From JBBBNV01 sp037137075 (GTDB lineage Bacteria > Bacillota > Bacilli > Paenibacillales > NBRC-103111): 64,000 nt of DNA. How positions within the stretch are numbered: position 1 is the first letter of the stretch; each line of letters opens with the position of its first letter. Positions 8,929-16,427 of this stretch are shown here, in pieces. The position numbers and the translations under genes were made by a program. The stretch covers positions 1 to 64,000 of the forward strand of contig NZ_JBBBNV010000013.1 of the NCBI RefSeq assembly GCF_037137075.1, read 5' to 3'. Below the pieces are notes generated by a model. It was not told where the DNA came from and did not search any database. It saw only the letters and a program-made list of their open reading frames with translations.

Positions 8929-9329
8929 CCCACAACTACTCCGGATATTTATTCGATTCGAACATCGTCATCGCCATTCTGGACAACGATCATGCCGCCA
9001 TTAACTTAGTACGACAAGCCCAAGAAGAAAAACGGCAAATATTCTTTTCGACGATTACGGAATGTGAAGTACTGAGCGGTGTCAAACACAATCAGTTCTT
9101 AATCGCAGAAAGGTTATTCTCCCCTCGGCATATGATACATGTCGATTCCACTGTCTCAAGAAAAGCAGCTTCCATGCAAAGCGAGCAGAGAAGCAAGGGA
9201 CGGAAAATAAAAACTCCTGATGCGCTCATTATTGCAACTGCCTTTGCAGCTAATTTGGTACTGGTTTCCCGGGATTCAGACATGAACTTTGTTACGAATG
9301 AGTATGGGATGACTTTGTTAAAAATATGA
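8925..9329 (+). CDS. PIN-domain ribonuclease toxin (VapC-like)
   Basis: This 134-residue protein has the acidic residues of a PIN nuclease in the right order: D11 (YLFDSN), E46 (TITECEVL), D99 (KTPDALI) and D117 (VSRDSD). PIN toxins cut tRNA or rRNA using a metal at these residues. The GTG start at 8925 overlaps the antitoxin stop (GTGA) and has GGGAGGG 9 bases upstream, so the two genes are translationally coupled. All four acidic positions are intact, suggesting an active enzyme. The pair lies inside the segment bounded by groEL-end repeats, fitting a stabilisation module of a mobile element. The RNA target is unknown. Confidence 0.8.
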   Translation: MTHNYSGYLFDSNIVIAILDNDHAAINLVRQAQEEKRQIFFSTITECEVLSGVKHNQFLIAERLFSPRHMIHVDSTVSRKAASMQSEQRSKGRKIKTPDALIIATAFAANLVLVSRDSDMNFVTNEYGMTLLKI

Positions 9330-9420
9330 TGGTACTAATACTGTATAAATGACCATTCGTAAAGGCACAAGTATAATTCTTTCAATACTCAAACAATCAA
9401 CTCCTTACTCAAGATATACA

Positions 9421-9467
9421 GAAGACACCTTAGAGGATTTTTCATCACTCTAAGGTGTCTTCATTTT
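9421..9467 (+). terminator. Rho-independent terminator of the toxin-antitoxin operon
   Basis: Perfect 14-bp arms (9421-9434 and 9449-9462, core GACACCTTAGA) with a 14-base loop are followed by ATTTTA. The hairpin is 90 bases past the toxin stop. Confidence 0.8.
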
Positions 9468-9471
9468 ACAC

Positions 9472-9491
9472 GATGTGGGCAAAATGTGGGC
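9472..9491 (+). repeat. GTGGGCAA repeat near the right end of the groEL-linked element
   Basis: GATGTGGGCAAAATGTGGGC contains two TGTGGGC words spaced like those at 8495-8512. It stands 55 bases from the groEL stop codon. Confidence 0.45.
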
Positions 9492-9497
9492 GAACCA

Positions 9498-9544
9498 GGT
9501 TTCTCCGAAGAGAAACCCTTGCCCCACAAGGCTTTGAGGCCTTG
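9498..9544 (-). terminator. Two hairpins just downstream of groEL
   Basis: On the minus strand, immediately after the groEL stop, come a stem CAAGGC/GCCTTG (9527-9544) and then GGTTTCTC-TTCG-GAGAAACC (9498-9517), an 8-bp stem with a stable UUCG tetraloop. A U-run is lacking, so termination may be partial or the hairpins may protect the mRNA end. Confidence 0.5.
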
Positions 9545-9545
9545 T

Positions 9546-9564
9546 TTACATCATGCCGCCCATG
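9546..9564. repeat. Right att-like copy: groEL 3' end
   Basis: These are the final 19 bp of groEL including its TAA, identical to 8364-8382. It is taken as the junction that keeps groEL intact after insertion. Confidence 0.65.
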
Positions 9565-11183
9565 CCGCCCATACCACCCATGCCGCCCATGTCAGGCATT
9601 GCCGGTTTGTTTGCTTCCGGTTTGTCAGCGATAACCGCTTCAGTAGTCAAGAACATTGCTGCAACGGAAGCCGCGTTTTGCAGAGCCGAACGAGTTACTT
9701 TGGCAGGGTCAACGATACCAGCTTCGATCATGTTTACCCAGTCGCCGGTAGCTGCGTTGTAGCCGATGCCTACAGCTTCTTTTTTCAGACGCTCAACAAC
9801 GACGGAGCCTTCTTGGCCTGCATTCGCTGCGATCGTGCGGATTGGCTCTTCCAGAGCGCGGAGGATAATGCTTACACCCGTTTTCTCGTCGCCTTCAGCT
9901 ACAACCTTAGCTACAGCGCCATATACGTTCACGAGAGCTGTACCACCACCGGAAACGATACCTTCTTCAACCGCTGCGCGGGTTGCGTTCAGGGCGTCTT
10001 CGATGCGCAGTTTGCGCTCTTTCAATTCAGTTTCAGTAGCTGCGCCGACTTTGATAACGGCTACGCCGCCGGACAGCTTCGCCAGACGCTCCTGGAGCTT
10101 CTCTTTGTCGAAGTCGGAAGTGGTTTCTTCCAATTGCGCGCGGATTTGGGAAATACGTGCGCCGATGTCTTTTTTGTCGCCGCTGCCATCAACGATGATG
10201 GTGTTTTCTTTGGTTACACGAACTTGGCGTGCGGAACCCAGTTGGTCCGGAGTCGTCGATTTCAGCTCAAGACCCAGTTCTTCTGTAATGACTTGGCCGC
10301 CTGTCAGAGCAGCGATGTCCTGCAGCATAGCTTTGCGGCGATCGCCGAAGCCTGGAGCTTTTACGCCCACGCAAGTGAAGGTACCGCGCAGTTTGTTGAC
10401 AACCAGAGTTGCCAGTGCTTCGCCTTCGATATCCTCACCGATAATGAGCAATTGCTTGCCGGATTGAACGACTTTCTCCAGAACAGGCAGGATTTCCTGA
10501 ATGTTGGAGATTTTTTTATCTGTAATGAGGATGTACGGATTGTCCAGTACAGCTTCCATTTTGTCAGTGTCCGTAATCATGTACGGGGAGATGTAGCCGC
10601 GGTCGAATTGCATCCCTTCTACAACTTCCAGCTCGGTTGTGAAACCTTTGGATTCTTCAACGGTGATAACGCCGTCTTTGCCCACTTTTTCCATAGCTTC
10701 TGCAATCAGTTGGCCGACTTCTTCGTCAGCAGCGGAGATAGCCGCTACTTGAGCGATGGATTGTTTGCCTTCGATTGGCTTCGCGATGCTTTGCAGCTCT
10801 TCCACTGCTGCTTTAACTGCTTTTTCAATCCCTTTGCGCAGTACCATCGGGTTAGCGCCTGCAGTTACGTTTTTCAGACCTTCGCGGATAATCGCTTGAG
10901 CCAGAACTGTTGCTGTAGTAGTACCGTCACCGGCAACATCGTTTGTTTTGGTAGCTACTTCTTTCACGAGCTGTGCGCCCATGTTTTCGAAAGCATCTTC
11001 CAGCTCAATTTCCTTGGCGATGGTTACGCCGTCATTGGTGATGAGCGGGCTTCCGAATTTTTTCTCAAGAACCACGTTGCGGCCCTTTGGTCCCAGTGTT
11101 ACTTTCACAGCATTTGCCAGAGCATCTACACCGCGAAGCATCGAGCGGCGTGCCTCTTCGCTAAAACGAATCTCTTTTGCCAT
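9546..11183 (-). CDS. groEL: Chaperonin GroEL (60 kDa subunit)
   Basis: This is full-length GroEL (545 residues). It forms the double-ring ATP-driven folding chamber in the cytoplasm with GroES. Visible hallmarks are the opening AKEIRFSEEARR, the ATP-site motif GDGTTTATVL near residue 87, and the C-terminal Gly-Gly-Met repeats lining the ring cavity. It is transcribed after groES (98 bases apart) from one CIRCE-controlled promoter. Its last codons contain the 19-bp sequence repeated at 8364, so this end appears to have served as an attachment site. The long open frames on the opposite strand are shadows of its strongly biased codons. Confidence 0.99.
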   Translation of the reverse strand: MAKEIRFSEEARRSMLRGVDALANAVKVTLGPKGRNVVLEKKFGSPLITNDGVTIAKEIELEDAFENMGAQLVKEVATKTNDVAGDGTTTATVLAQAIIREGLKNVTAGANPMVLRKGIEKAVKAAVEELQSIAKPIEGKQSIAQVAAISAADEEVGQLIAEAMEKVGKDGVITVEESKGFTTELEVVEGMQFDRGYISPYMITDTDKMEAVLDNPYILITDKKISNIQEILPVLEKVVQSGKQLLIIGEDIEGEALATLVVNKLRGTFTCVGVKAPGFGDRRKAMLQDIAALTGGQVITEELGLELKSTTPDQLGSARQVRVTKENTIIVDGSGDKKDIGARISQIRAQLEETTSDFDKEKLQERLAKLSGGVAVIKVGAATETELKERKLRIEDALNATRAAVEEGIVSGGGTALVNVYGAVAKVVAEGDEKTGVSIILRALEEPIRTIAANAGQEGSVVVERLKKEAVGIGYNAATGDWVNMIEAGIVDPAKVTRSALQNAASVAAMFLTTEAVIADKPEANKPAMPDMGGMGGMGGMGGMM

Positions 11184-11280
11184 GGTATGAAAACCTCCCG
11201 AAATGAATATGGATTTAATCTATTTACGTTAAGTATAGGCGTTGTTTCCGGCTGAGCAGCTGACGCCGCCCCCTCGGCTA

Positions 11281-11562
11281 TTAACCGATAATTGCCAAAA
11301 TGTCGCTTTCGCGCATAATCAGCAGCTCGCGGCCTTCGTATTTCACTTCAGTACCCGCGTATTTGGAGAACAAGACGAGGTCGCCTTCTTTGACTTCAAG
11401 AGGTGTGCGTTGTCCGTCTTTGAGTTGACCGCTGCCAACAGCTACGATTTTGCCCTCTTGCGGCTTTTCTTTTGCTGTGTCCGGCAGAACGATTCCGCTG
11501 GCGGTTTTTTCCTCCTTAGCAACGGCTTCAATAACTACGCGATCACCTAATGGCTTAATCAT
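11281..11562 (-). CDS. groES: Co-chaperonin GroES
   Basis: This is a 93-residue GroES, the heptameric lid of GroEL. The conserved start MIKPLGDRVV fixes the initiation codon at 11562, with AAAGGAGG 10 bases upstream; an in-frame extension further upstream is not supported. The mobile loop (EEKTASGIVLP) and the C-terminal ESDILAII are present. It is the first gene of the groESL operon, under CIRCE/HrcA control. Confidence 0.98.
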   Translation of the reverse strand: MIKPLGDRVVIEAVAKEEKTASGIVLPDTAKEKPQEGKIVAVGSGQLKDGQRTPLEVKEGDLVLFSKYAGTEVKYEGRELLIMRESDILAIIG

Positions 11563-11617
11563 GGAAAAACTGCCTCCTTTGGATATGTTGATTAATTTGG
11601 GATGGTAAAGCATTTTG

Positions 11618-11644
11618 TTAGCACTCTCAACTGGTTAGTGCTAA
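11618..11644 (-). promoter_or_regulatory. CIRCE operator (HrcA-binding site) of groESL
   Basis: TTAGCACTC, nine bases, then TAGTGCTAA: the class I heat-shock inverted repeat with one mismatch in the right arm (canonical GAGTGCTAA). It lies between the promoter and groES, so HrcA would block transcription until heat shock. Confidence 0.95.
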
Positions 11645-11655
11645 TAACAATTCTT

Positions 11656-11684
11656 ATGATAGCGATTTTGCCTATAATTTTCAA
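11656..11684 (-). promoter_or_regulatory. Sigma-A promoter of groESL
   Basis: On the minus strand TTGAAA (11679-11684), a 17-base spacer and TATCAT (11656-11661) stand directly upstream of the CIRCE element. The spacing and position are ideal. Confidence 0.85.
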
Positions 11685-11689
11685 GTGCT

Positions 11690-11919
11690 TTGGGTTAAAA
11701 AAGCCATGATTTTTTTGTGAGCGGATTCGACAAGTTGCGCGTACGGCCTTTAACGCCGGGACTGTGAATCACCTGAATTTGCTCTTCTCCACATCAGGGG
11801 CAAGCTGCTCCCGGAAAAAATCCCCGCCTCCAGACTCCAAATCGCTCGCTTCCCCCACTCCTAACGCGCTGCGCGGCTCGTATCCGCCCGTCTTCCATGC
11901 TGCTCGCCTTTTATAACGA
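11690..11919. other. Noncoding region between groESL promoter and tatC terminator
   Basis: About 230 bases show no supported frame. No rRNA or tRNA-like structure was recognised. Confidence 0.4.
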
Positions 11920-11958
11920 AAAGCCCTGTGCCAGCATATACGCCGCACACAGGGCTTT
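11920..11958 (-). terminator. Terminator downstream of tatC
   Basis: Perfect 11-bp arms AAAGCCCTGTG / CACAGGGCTTT close a 17-base loop. The minus-strand 3' side continues TTTTCGTT, giving a short U-rich tail. It is 45 bases past the tatC stop. Confidence 0.75.
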
Positions 11959-12002
11959 ATTTGTATTGACGATTGAACAGGCCGGCGCGGTTCCGCCTAG
12001 CT

Positions 12003-12788
12003 CTACTGCCGGGGGGATAAGAGGCCCTCGCCTTCAGCCGCTCCTTCTTCCTCAAAACGACGTTCCTGCTCCAGCTGTTTCCGGTACACCAGCGTCGAGA
12101 GCAGCACACTGAGCTCGTACAGTAAAATCAGAGGGATCGCCACAAGAATATCCGAAATTAAGTCCGGCGGCGTGACCACTGTCGCGACGATCACCAGAAT
12201 GACATAGGCATAACGGCGCATCTTCCGCAGGCGCAGCGGATTGAGAATGCGGATTCTCGTCAGGAACATAACCACGATCGGCAGCTCGAACAGCAGCGAA
12301 ATCGGCAGCAAAATGTTAAACATAAACGTAAAATACTGTGTAATGCCGTAGGTTTCGGTCAGCTGCAGGTTGTGTGTAACCATGAGGGTAAACTCAAAAG
12401 CCATCGGGAACACAATAAAATACGAAAATGCCAAGCCGATTAAAAATAAAAGCGCGGCAAACGGTATATATTTCAGCGTTGCTTTTTGTTCATTTTCACG
12501 TAAGCCCGGACGTACGAAAGCCCAGAAATGGTACAAGATGACCGGCAAACAAACGGCCAGGGCAATAACCATGGATACCTGCATGTAAATTCCAATCGCA
12601 TCCCAAGGGGAAAATGCATTCCAGCTAATAGAACGGGCCGGCTCCTGGTTTTTTAAAAAGTTCAATACCGGGTCCGCCACGATTAAACCGCCAATCATGG
12701 CCAGGACGAACACTACAAGCACCCAAATAATCCGGCCTCGCAGCTCCGTCAGGTGCTCAACTAAAGACATGCCTTCCTCTTCCTGCAT
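12003..12788 (-). CDS. tatC: Twin-arginine translocase subunit TatC
   Basis: This is a 261-residue integral membrane receptor of the Tat pathway, which exports folded proteins with RR signal peptides. The conserved N-terminal cytoplasmic segment (SLVEHLTELRGRI) and six hydrophobic segments are visible, with the typical FxxYxF-like end of helix 3 (FSYFIVFPMAFEF). The start at 12788 (MQEEEG) gives the usual length; a TTG further upstream and the later Met (SLVEH) are alternatives, since no ribosome site is clearly best. It is paired with tatA upstream. Confidence 0.95.
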   Translation of the reverse strand: MQEEEGMSLVEHLTELRGRIIWVLVVFVLAMIGGLIVADPVLNFLKNQEPARSISWNAFSPWDAIGIYMQVSMVIALAVCLPVILYHFWAFVRPGLRENEQKATLKYIPFAALLFLIGLAFSYFIVFPMAFEFTLMVTHNLQLTETYGITQYFTFMFNILLPISLLFELPIVVMFLTRIRILNPLRLRKMRRYAYVILVIVATVVTPPDLISDILVAIPLILLYELSVLLSTLVYRKQLEQERRFEEEGAAEGEGLLSPRQ

Positions 12789-12951
12789 TCGTATCACCAG
12801 CCTAAGCTCAAATATCAATGGAGGCTATGCCTTCCGCCTATCGTCAGTTCTTCTATCCATTAACCGGAGGGGTTGTCTCCCGTCACAAACGAAGAATGTA
12901 GCCCGTTATGCAGCAAAGCCTCGACAGCACAGCTGTCCATTCTCAAAGCAA

Positions 12952-12971
12952 ATCCCTCTTTGCAGAGGGAT
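12952..12971 (-). terminator. Hairpin in the tatA-tatC gap, possible attenuator
   Basis: Perfect 8-bp arms ATCCCTCT / AGAGGGAT with a 4-base loop lie 15 bases after tatA. There is no U-run, so partial termination or mRNA processing that makes TatA more abundant than TatC is a guess. Confidence 0.4.
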
Positions 12972-12986
12972 AAGTGCGGGATGATG

Positions 12987-13370
12987 TTATTCCGGCAGAC
13001 GCTTGTCCGGGTTGCCCGGTTGTCCCAGCACAGGGACGTTATTCGGCGCCTGACCTGCATTGTTATATGGCGGCGCCTGGCCTTGCTGCTGCGGTGCCTG
13101 CGCGTATGGCTGCGCCTGGCCTTGCTGCTGCGGCGCCTGCGCGTATGGCTGCGCCTGGCCTTGCTCAATCTGCTGCACGGGGGCTTGCTGTGTATTTACT
13201 TCTTTCCGGCTTGCTTGATCATCGTCGGACATAATGTCCTTGGCACCGTTTTTGAACTCCCGCAGCGTCTTTCCGAACGCACGGCCCAGCTCCGGCAGTT
13301 TGGATGGCCCAAACAACAAGAGCGCGACAACAATAATCAGTATGAACCCTGTTGGTCCGATACTCGGCAT
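12987..13370 (-). CDS. tatA: TatA/E-type translocase subunit with a Gln/Pro-rich tail
   Basis: This 127-residue protein opens with the TatA signature: a short N-terminus, one membrane helix (GFILIIVVALLLFGP), the FGP hinge and an amphipathic helix (LPELGRAFGKTLREFK). TatA oligomers form the Tat pore. Beyond residue 60 the protein has an unusual Gln/Ala/Pro/Tyr-rich tail with two near-identical 13-residue repeats (QGQAQPYAQAPQQ) and a partial third, giving about twice the length of a minimal TatA. The tail is probably disordered. The ATG at 13370 has GGAG 10 bases upstream. Confidence 0.95.
   Translation of the reverse strand: MPSIGPTGFILIIVVALLLFGPSKLPELGRAFGKTLREFKNGAKDIMSDDDQASRKEVNTQQAPVQQIEQGQAQPYAQAPQQQGQAQPYAQAPQQQGQAPPYNNAGQAPNNVPVLGQPGNPDKRLPE
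13073..13165 (-). repeat. 39-bp tandem repeat inside tatA
   Basis: Two consecutive 39-bp units (13073-13111, 13112-13150) differ at one base, and 15 bp of a third unit follow. Each encodes 13 residues of the Gln/Pro-rich tail. In-frame units can expand or contract without breaking the gene. Confidence 0.9.
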
Positions 13371-13398
13371 ACCTCATCAACTCCATTATTCAGTAGTC

Positions 13399-14484
13399 TT
13401 ACCCTTTATCGCTACGCAATCCGCCATAGCCCATATCTGTAATATCTTGACGCATAATACGTTCTCCGGCCAAAATCCGCGGCAGCAGCACATCAAAGGA
13501 TGTAAACGTATGGTACATCACCGACCCGGGCAAGCCTACAATCGGCGTTTCGCCCAAATAAGCCATCATCAGCATCGAGCCGGGCAGCATCGGCGTACCG
13601 TGACAAACGATATCCGCTCCGGCCTGTTTAATGGCGCCCGGAGTACGGTCGTCCGGGTCCACAGACATTCCGCCGGTGACCAAAATCAAATCGGCCTGCT
13701 GTTCCTGAAAATAACGGATTTCCTGAACGATAGCGTCACTATGATCCGGAGTAATCCGCTGGCCGATCAGCTCGGAGCCGAGGCCGGTTATTTTGGCTTG
13801 TATTACCGGAGCAAATTGGTCCTCGATCAGTCCGTGATACACCTCGCTGCCGGTCGTGATCAGCCCGACCTTAAGCTTGCGGAACGGAATGACGCTGGCC
13901 GCCCCTACACTCCCTGCAGCCCCACCGTGCTGTTGAGATGCAGCCGAACCAGAAGAATCATCCTGGTCCGTTACATCGGGGGCTACCAAGCCCGCTGAGC
14001 CATCCGATTGCCGGGCCATCGACTCGATACGGGCGATTTTGTCCTCTGCAACAAGAAGCGGAATCACCCTGGTGGCCAGTACAGGCTGGCCCGGCTGCAC
14101 AACCGTATTCGTTGTCAGCGTCGAGAGACAAATCTCATCTATTGCATTGACGGCATCGATATACGGCTTATGAATCTTCAGCAAACCGTGAATCGTGGAA
14201 TTCAGCGTCACTTTGCCTTCGGTTGGCCCCGCCATCTCCAGATTCTCGCCTAGAACAGCGCGGGCCATACGCAGCGCCGCTTCATCCTCATGCAAATATC
14301 CGTCCTGCAAATCCAAAATATAAATATGCTCCTTGCCGATTCGAAGCAGCGCGGGAATATCCTCTTCGCGAATCAGATGGCTTTTTTGAAACAGCCGGCC
14401 CTTGAACTCGCCCGGGATAATCTGGGTCAAGTCATGCGCAAGGCGAAGCCCTATCGCTTCTCGCACCGGCACTTCCTTCAGCAT
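13399..14484 (-). CDS. MoeA-like molybdopterin-binding protein
   Basis: This 361-residue protein contains a MoCF/MoeA-type molybdopterin-binding domain in its C-terminal half (VTGGMSVDPDDRTPGAI about 245-262 and LPGSVMYHTF about 318-328, both ligand loops). The N-terminal part (VREAIGLRLAHDLTQI) resembles the short MoeA-like proteins that lack full MoeA domain structure. It probably binds molybdopterin or its adenylated form. The start at 14484 follows GGAGG closely and leaves 11 bases to the upstream mogA-type gene, with which it forms an operon. A Ser/Gly/Asp-rich insertion (about 160-200) looks disordered. Confidence 0.75.
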   Translation of the reverse strand: MLKEVPVREAIGLRLAHDLTQIIPGEFKGRLFQKSHLIREEDIPALLRIGKEHIYILDLQDGYLHEDEAALRMARAVLGENLEMAGPTEGKVTLNSTIHGLLKIHKPYIDAVNAIDEICLSTLTTNTVVQPGQPVLATRVIPLLVAEDKIARIESMARQSDGSAGLVAPDVTDQDDSSGSAASQQHGGAAGSVGAASVIPFRKLKVGLITTGSEVYHGLIEDQFAPVIQAKITGLGSELIGQRITPDHSDAIVQEIRYFQEQQADLILVTGGMSVDPDDRTPGAIKQAGADIVCHGTPMLPGSMLMMAYLGETPIVGLPGSVMYHTFTSFDVLLPRILAGERIMRQDITDMGYGGLRSDKG

Positions 14485-14495
14485 GTCCTCCGGTC

Positions 14496-14990
14496 TCAAA
14501 GCAGATGGTCCCCTCCTCTTCCAGTCAGCGCGCGAAGCGCACGCGGCAGCTGGTCCAGAATTGCGGACAGGCATTCATGTACTCCTTCCGGGGTGCCGGG
14601 CAGGTTGATGATGAGCGTTTTGCCGCGGATGCCAGCCGTCGCCCGGTTCAGCATGCCGGCTCCGGATTTGCGCATCATGGCATAACGCATCGCCTCCGGA
14701 AAGCCGGGAGTCTGTCGTTCAATGACCTTTAGCGTAGCCTCGGGGGTCACATCCCGCGGCATCATTCCGATTCCGCCGGTGGTAAAAATCAAATCCGCCT
14801 GGTAGTAGTCCATCATCTCAATCATGGCAGCCATAATATCCTGAGTCTCATCCGGCACAACCTGATAATCCACCAGCTCGCCGAACAGCTCCTCCTCCAC
14901 CAGCTCGCGAATGACCTGCGCACTCGTATCTTCCCGCTCCCCACGCGATCCGCTGTCGCTGGCGCATACTAATCCTACCTTCCAGCGCAT
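14496..14990 (-). CDS. MogA/MoaB-type molybdopterin adenylyltransferase
   Basis: This 164-residue MoCF-domain protein would activate molybdopterin by adenylation before metal insertion. The two family loops are intact: TTGGIGMMPRDVTPEAT (about 70-86) and NLPGTPEGV (about 128-136). Three ATG codons stand in a row (14996, 14993, 14990) behind GGGGAGG; the third has the best spacing (8 bases) and is chosen. It is operonic with the MoeA-like gene and moaC. Confidence 0.9.
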   Translation of the reverse strand: MRWKVGLVCASDSGSRGEREDTSAQVIRELVEEELFGELVDYQVVPDETQDIMAAMIEMMDYYQADLIFTTGGIGMMPRDVTPEATLKVIERQTPGFPEAMRYAMMRKSGAGMLNRATAGIRGKTLIINLPGTPEGVHECLSAILDQLPRALRALTGRGGDHLL

Positions 14991-15064
14991 CATCATTCCT
15001 CCCCTTAAATGTATCCTATAATGGTTACAAAATCATCTGTTTTGAAATGAATGTCATGCAAAAT

Positions 15065-15586
15065 TCACGACTTGTCCCGCTGAAAATCCCCGTTTTTGCC
15101 GCCTGTTTTGGCGTCCAGCCGGGTCGGACCGATAATCATGTCCTTCTGGGCCGCCTTGCACATGTCATACACGGTAAGCGCCGCTGCAGACACCGCGGTG
15201 AGCGCCTCCATCTCTACTCCTGTCGGTCCGGTGGTTTTGACAAGCGCCTGGATATACAGCTCGTCCTTGCCGTTATCGGAAAAGGAAATATCAACCCCGC
15301 TTAATGCAAGCGGGTGACACATGGGAATCCAGTCGGCTGTCTTCTTCGCAGCCATGATTCCCGCTACCTGAGCGACTGCAAGCACATCGCCCTTGCCGAT
15401 GCGGCCCTGCTTAATCAGCTCAAGCGTAGAAGGCTTCATCGCTACCGTCGTTGTAGCGATCGCGGTCCGCTTCGTTTGGGGCTTGCCTGTAATATCCACC
15501 ATTTTGGCACGGCCCTGCTCATTGAAATGAGTCAGCGGCGATTCAGCGGACACAGCGTGCCCTTCATGATGCTCGTGATCAGACAC
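15065..15586 (-). CDS. moaC: Cyclic pyranopterin monophosphate synthase MoaC
   Basis: MoaC (173 residues) converts the MoaA product to cyclic pyranopterin monophosphate, step one of molybdenum cofactor synthesis. Recognisable segments are MVDITGKPQTKRTA, the MCHPL motif with the catalytic region, and KTTGPTGVEMEALTAV. It has a His-rich N-terminal extension of about 28 residues (SDHEHHEGH) absent from short MoaC proteins. The GTG start at 15586 overlaps the end of the cyclo-ligase gene by 8 bases, indicating one transcript. moaA, moaD, moaE and mobA are not in the window. Confidence 0.95.
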   Translation of the reverse strand: MSDHEHHEGHAVSAESPLTHFNEQGRAKMVDITGKPQTKRTAIATTTVAMKPSTLELIKQGRIGKGDVLAVAQVAGIMAAKKTADWIPMCHPLALSGVDISFSDNGKDELYIQALVKTTGPTGVEMEALTAVSAAALTVYDMCKAAQKDMIIGPTRLDAKTGGKNGDFQRDKS

Positions 15587-16211
15587 GTCCGTCCCCCCTC
15601 GGTATGGTATATGTCATGCGCTCGGTTACAATATAATCCACACGGGCGTCGTGCGGCTCAACCGGCACTTCGGATACAAGCTGTAATTCATAGGCAGGAG
15701 CAATGGTAAGGGGTCTCGGAATGTTCTGTGCCGCAAGCCGGGCAAAAAACGTATCGTAGAAGCCTCCCCCGTAGCCCAGCCGCGCTCCCTGCGGAGTAAA
15801 GGCCAGCCCGGGAATGAGGATGAGGGATATGTCGTTATCTCGCTCCAGCTGCGGCGAATCCGTCCCCGGCTCCATCAGCCCCCATGGTCCGGGCACAAGC
15901 TCGTGCTCCCCGGTAATCCGGTGAAGATGCATCCGCCGGGTTTCCTTCTCCGTACGGGGCGCAAGCACACGGTGGCCCCAAGTCCAGCACCAATGAAGGA
16001 ACGGCCGGACATCCGCCTCCGATCGGAACGGCCAATATGCAAAAATAGTGAGCCGCTCATCTACGGGAAACTGTTCCCCGATCAGCCGCTGCAGCCGATT
16101 ACAGATTAGCAGGGAGCTGTTTTGCCGCTCTGCCTCAGCCAAGCTGTCACGGCGGGATTGAAGCTCCGTCCGCAAATTTTTTTTCTGCTGAAAGATGTCC
16201 ATTTTGCCCAT
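15579..16211 (-). CDS. 5-formyltetrahydrofolate cyclo-ligase
   Basis: This is a 210-residue member of the MTHFS/YqgN family, which uses ATP to convert 5-formyl-THF to 5,10-methenyl-THF, returning a folate storage form to one-carbon metabolism. The family signature is complete: PGLAFTPQGARLGYGGGFYD (about 140-160), with the phosphate-binding glycines. The basic N-terminus (KKNLRTELQSRRDSL) binds ATP in relatives. The start at 16211 has a weak ribosome site; the next Met (16202) is possible. It overlaps moaC by 8 bases. Confidence 0.93.
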   Translation of the reverse strand: MGKMDIFQQKKNLRTELQSRRDSLAEAERQNSSLLICNRLQRLIGEQFPVDERLTIFAYWPFRSEADVRPFLHWCWTWGHRVLAPRTEKETRRMHLHRITGEHELVPGPWGLMEPGTDSPQLERDNDISLILIPGLAFTPQGARLGYGGGFYDTFFARLAAQNIPRPLTIAPAYELQLVSEVPVEPHDARVDYIVTERMTYTIPRGDGRV

Positions 16212-16427
16212 AAATCCAGTGTATCATATTTCTGACAACTTTTCATAACGGAAGCGAAGCCGATCGCCGCAAACAGACCTGACATGGACAATTCATCATA
16301 AAAAAAAGTGTACCCTGCCGATCCGCTAGTGAAACAGCGCGATTTCAGGTAGACTTAAATACATCATTGAGGCGAATGCGAAAGTGAAACAAAGCTTGGC
16401 GTCGTTCATAACACGGAGGGATGAATT

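Larger units (their letters stand above)
8364..9564. mobile_element. Probable integrated mini-element or remnant at the 3' end of groEL, carrying a toxin-antitoxin pair
   Basis: The segment is bounded by 19-bp direct repeats that duplicate the groEL 3' end (8364-8382 and 9546-9564). Inside are a PIN-domain toxin/antitoxin pair and, near both ends, related GTGGGCAA..TGTGGGC motifs. Integration into the 3' end of a conserved gene so that the gene is restored is typical of tyrosine-recombinase elements; groEL is, as I recall, a known target of some Gram-positive islands. No integrase is present, so this is either a deletion derivative or an element mobilised in trans. The boundaries are seen; mobility is inferred. 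Confidence 0.55.

Noticed and set aside
9486..11255. 589-codon open frame opposite groEL, and similar long frames on the same stretch
   Set aside because: It is antisense to a certain gene, Cys/Phe-rich with improbable composition, and has no ribosome site; it is a by-product of groEL codon bias.
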